A stretch of DNA of 64,000 nt from Kluyvera sp040932435 (lineage in GTDB: Bacteria; Pseudomonadota; Gammaproteobacteria; Enterobacterales; Enterobacteriaceae), in contig NZ_JBFQGA010000002.1 of assembly GCF_040932435.1 (NCBI RefSeq), positions 310,001-374,000 of the forward strand, read 5' to 3'. The notes beneath the pieces were generated by a model. It saw nothing but the letters and a program-made list of their open reading frames with translations, was not told where the DNA came from and made no database searches. Of the stretch, positions 61,624 to 64,000 are shown in pieces (within the stretch, counting starts at the first letter, position 1; each line of letters opens with the position of its first letter). The position numbers were made by a program, and so were the translations under genes.

Positions 61624-62391
61624 ATGCAAAAATCGGTCTTAATTACAGGATGTTCCAGTGGAATTGGCTTGGAAAGCGCACTTGAGCTTAAGCGCCAAGG
61701 GTTTCACGTGCTGGCCGCCTGCCGCAAACCCGAGGATGTCAAACGCATGGATGGCATGGGCCTGACGGGGATTTTGCTTGATCTCGACAGCCCGGAGAGC
61801 GTGGATAATGCTGCAGACCAGGTGATTGCGCTGACCAATAATCATCTTTTCGGCCTGTTTAATAACGCCGGATACGGTGTTTATGGCCCGTTGGAAAGCA
61901 TAAGCCGCGCGCAAATGGTGCAGCAGTTTTCCGCCAACTTTTTTGGCGTCCACCAGTTAACCACGCGTTTGCTGCCAGCAATTGTGCCGCACGGCGAGGG
62001 GCGTATTGTGATGACCTCATCGGTAATGGGGCTTATCTCCACGCCGGGTCGTGGGGCGTATGCTGCCAGTAAATATGCGCTGGAAGCTTGGTCTGATGCG
62101 CTGCGTATGGAGCTTCGCCATACCGGCGTCAAAGTCAGCCTGATTGAACCTGGCCCGATTCGCACCCGCTTTACCGACAACGTCAACCAGACCAGCGACA
62201 AAGCCGTGGAAAACCCAGGCATTGCAGCGCGCTTTACCCTTGGCCCAGACGCGGTGGTGGAAAAAGTGCGTCACGCGTTTATTAGCGATAAACCCAAGCT
62301 GCGTTATCCAGTCACGCTGGTCACTCACGCGGTTGGTTGGCTAAAACGCCTGCTGCCGGGCCGGTTGATGGACAAAATTCTGCAGGGCTAA
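61624..62391 (+). CDS. ybbO: SDR-family oxidoreductase YbbO
   Basis: YbbO is an NADP-dependent aldehyde reductase-like SDR. The protein of about 255 residues begins MQKSVLITGCSSGIG, with NNAG, and the catalytic YAASK. I use the ATG at 61624 with an AGG ribosome site; a GTG at 61606 in frame would add six residues. It is closely linked to tesA, which may supply or share fatty acyl-derived substrates (inference). Confidence 0.94.
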   Translation: MQKSVLITGCSSGIGLESALELKRQGFHVLAACRKPEDVKRMDGMGLTGILLDLDSPESVDNAADQVIALTNNHLFGLFNNAGYGVYGPLESISRAQMVQQFSANFFGVHQLTTRLLPAIVPHGEGRIVMTSSVMGLISTPGRGAYAASKYALEAWSDALRMELRHTGVKVSLIEPGPIRTRFTDNVNQTSDKAVENPGIAARFTLGPDAVVEKVRHAFISDKPKLRYPVTLVTHAVGWLKRLLPGRLMDKILQG

Positions 62392-62449
62392 GTTGAAGCA
62401 TGCGCTTTTGCCCCCATCTCGAATACAAACCGAATATAGGGAATGACTG

Positions 62450-63304
62450 ATGTCCGTACAGAGTATCGTAAATATTACCGAGGCTAACCTACACCAGACG
62501 CTGGAACAATCCGCGACTATCCCGGTGTTATTCTATTTTTGGTCTGAGCGCAGCCAGCATTGTCTGGATCTGACGCCGGTTCTGGAAAGCTTGGCCGCAC
62601 AGTACCACGGTCAATTTATTCTGGCGAAAGTTGACTGTGATGCCGAGCAGATGGTCGCTTCCCAGTTTGGCCTGCGCGCTATTCCTACCGTGTATCTGTT
62701 CCAAAACGGCCAGCCGGTAGACGGCTTCCAAGGCCCGCAGCCGGAAGAGGCGATTCGCGCGTTGCTGGATAAAGTGCTGCCGCGTGAAGAAGAGCTGAAG
62801 GCACAGCAGGCGCTGGCGCTGATTCAGGAAGGCAATCACGCCGAGGCGCTGCCTCTACTGAAAGACGCCTGGCAGCTCTCCGGCCAAGACAGCCAGATTG
62901 GCCTGCTGCTGGCGGAGACGCAAATTGCACTCAACCGTTCAGACGATGCGGAAGCGGTGCTGAAAACCATTCCGTTACAGGATCAGGACACCCGTTATCA
63001 GGGGCTGCTGGCACAAATTGAGCTCTTGAAACAAGCGGCTGATACGCCGGAAATCCAGCTGTTACAGCAGCAGGTTGAACAGAATCCCGACGATGCAGAG
63101 CTTGCCACCAAGCTTGCGTTACAGCTTCATCAGGTAGGGCGTAACGAAGAGGCGCTGGAGCTGCTGTTCAGCCATCTGCGTAAAGATCTGGGCGCCGCGG
63201 ACGGTCAGGCGCGCAAAATGCTGCAAGAGATTCTGGCCGCACTCGGCACCGGCGATGCGCTGGCGTCTAAGTACCGCCGCCAGCTTTATTCACTGCTGTA
63301 CTGA
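62450..63304 (+). CDS. cnoX: Chaperedoxin CnoX (YbbN)
   Basis: CnoX combines a thioredoxin fold and TPR-like repeats and protects GroEL clients and elongation factors from oxidation. The 284-residue protein has an N-terminal thioredoxin domain in which the usual CxxC is replaced by S-x-x-C (FWSERSQHC), as in E. coli YbbN, and a helical C-terminal half with repeats (ALPLLKDAWQLS; ALELLFSHLRKDL). It is followed by a long REP array. Confidence 0.95.
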   Translation: MSVQSIVNITEANLHQTLEQSATIPVLFYFWSERSQHCLDLTPVLESLAAQYHGQFILAKVDCDAEQMVASQFGLRAIPTVYLFQNGQPVDGFQGPQPEEAIRALLDKVLPREEELKAQQALALIQEGNHAEALPLLKDAWQLSGQDSQIGLLLAETQIALNRSDDAEAVLKTIPLQDQDTRYQGLLAQIELLKQAADTPEIQLLQQQVEQNPDDAELATKLALQLHQVGRNEEALELLFSHLRKDLGAADGQARKMLQEILAALGTGDALASKYRRQLYSLLY

Positions 63305-63328
63305 TCGAGCCTCTCGGCGGCGCACACC

Positions 63329-63723
63329 ATGCCTGATGGCGCTTCGCTTATCAGGCCTACCTGTTTAGAGCCAGTCCTCGTAGTCCGGAGAAGGCGGTTA
63401 CGCCGCCATCCGGCAACGGCGTTGCACACCATGCCTGATGGCGCTTCGCTTATCAGGCCTACCTGTTCAGAGCCAGTCCTCGTAGGCCGGATAAGGCGGT
63501 TACGCCGCCATCCGGCAACGGCGTTGCACACCATGCCTGATGGCGCTTCGCTTATCAGGCCTACCTGTTTAGAGCCAGTCCTCGTAGGCCGGATAAGACG
63601 GTTACGTCGCCATCCGGCAACGGCGTTGCACCCCATGCCTGATGGCGCTTCGCTTATCAGGCCTACCTGTTTAGAGCCAGTCCTCGTAGGCCGGATAAGG
63701 CGTTTACGCCGCCATCCGGCAAC
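63329..63723. repeat. Four tandem 102-bp BIME units between ybbN and fetB
   Basis: The phrase ATGCCTGATGGCGCTTCGCT recurs at 63329, 63431, 63533 and 63635, an exact 102-bp period. Each unit has a REP core in each orientation and a spacer containing AGAGCCAGTCCTCGTAG. Because 102 is divisible by three, the array stays open in some frames on both strands and gives spurious repetitive reading frames. It fills the whole 430-bp gap between two convergent genes. Confidence 0.95.
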
Positions 63724-63733
63724 GGCTACGGCA

Positions 63734-64000
63734 TCAAACTTTGTTTTTCAACTGGGTCACCACCAGCTGGTGACGGGCATTGTAAAACTTCCGGTAGGTC
63801 AGGTAGCAGGCGATGATCGTCGACAGGCTGGCGGTAGATAACAGCATAAACGTCACCATGATCTGATACTTAATCGCTTTTACCGGATCGATACCGGCAA
63901 AAATCAGCCCGGACATCATCCCCGGCAAGCTCACCAGCCCAACGGTTTTCGCCGAATCGACGGTGGGGATAAGCGATGCGCGTATGCTTTCGCGAATAAG
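63734..64000 (-). CDS. fetB: Iron-related ABC permease FetB (YbbM), C-terminal part
   Basis: FetB pairs with the ATPase FetA (YbbL) in an exporter that lowers iron-linked oxidative stress. Only about the last 88 residues are in the window; the 5' end lies beyond it. The visible sequence includes DSAKTVGLVSLPGMMSGLIF and DPVKAIKYQIMVTFMLLSTA, and ends with a basic tail, matching E. coli YbbM. Its place next to ybbN, in opposite orientation, also matches. Confidence 0.92.
   Translation of the reverse strand, partial: LIRESIRASLIPTVDSAKTVGLVSLPGMMSGLIFAGIDPVKAIKYQIMVTFMLLSTASLSTIIACYLTYRKFYNARHQLVVTQLKNKV

Noticed and set aside
63329..63723. CRISPR-like regular repeats
   Set aside because: The whole 102-bp unit is repeated, with no unique spacers, and the cores are typical REP sequences. 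No cas genes are present.
63286..63841. Long repetitive reading frames on both strands over the intergenic array
   Set aside because: They come from a 102-bp repeat that keeps the frame open; the sequence is REP/BIME, has no ribosome site of note and would encode the same low-complexity peptide in several frames.
1..64000. Anti-phage defence islands, toxin-antitoxin pairs, prophage or insertion sequences
   Set aside because: No restriction enzyme, nuclease-helicase, retron, transposase, integrase or phage structural gene could be recognised among the genes of the window.

Overview
The window is chromosomal DNA from a member of the Enterobacteriaceae. Its gene order is close to the 11.5-13.5 minute region of Escherichia coli, read in the opposite orientation. 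Backbone blocks from left to right are entF-ybdZ-fes / fepA-entD (enterobactin), ybdJ, ybdF-nfsB, ybdG, pheP, the argU tRNA, folD-ybcJ-ybcI, cysS / ppiB-lpxH, purEK-selU, ybbP-ybbA / tesA-ybbO-ybbN and the end of fetB. A complete ramR / romA-ramA locus points away from Escherichia and towards the Enterobacter-Klebsiella-Citrobacter-Salmonella side. The species cannot be fixed from the sequence alone.

Between backbone blocks lie accessory genes. Positions 6.2-10.2 kb hold an AbgT-family transporter, a class III aminotransferase and an SDR. Positions 10.4-15.0 kb hold a polar amino-acid ABC importer with a divergent MocR regulator. Positions 15.0-22.3 kb hold an RND efflux pump with its adaptor, a P2-type cation ATPase and a 38-residue membrane miniprotein. 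The ram locus (22.8-25.1 kb) separates ybdJ from ybdF. An XRE regulator and a drug-type MFS pump lie at 26.5-28.9 kb. A LacI-regulated operon (30.2-34.7 kb) encodes an NHS-type permease, a TIM-barrel isomerase/epimerase and a Gfo/Idh oxidoreductase. Between pheP and argU are a second TonB-dependent siderophore receptor with a Fur box, an EamA exporter, a LysR regulator, a secreted serine hydrolase and an SOS-type sbmC. A peptide ABC operon and a porin fill 50.7-57.6 kb.

Regulatory logic can be read directly at several places: Fur-type sequence at fes/fepA and at the second receptor; a RamR palindrome overlapping a good sigma70 promoter of romA-ramA; two identical LacI-type operators 32 bp apart; a LexA box at sbmC; and a PurR box at purEK. 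Both ABC operons place the binding-protein gene first, followed by a stable hairpin before the permease genes.

Intergenic repeats are mostly REP/BIME elements, including a fourfold 102-bp array next to ybbN, plus a second family of C-rich hairpin repeats. No insertion sequence, prophage, CRISPR array or recognisable defence island is visible. The best candidates for undescribed biology are the LacI-regulated sugar operon, the P2 ATPase/RND cluster with its divergent miniprotein, and the Fur-controlled orphan receptor. These are hypotheses, not demonstrated systems.
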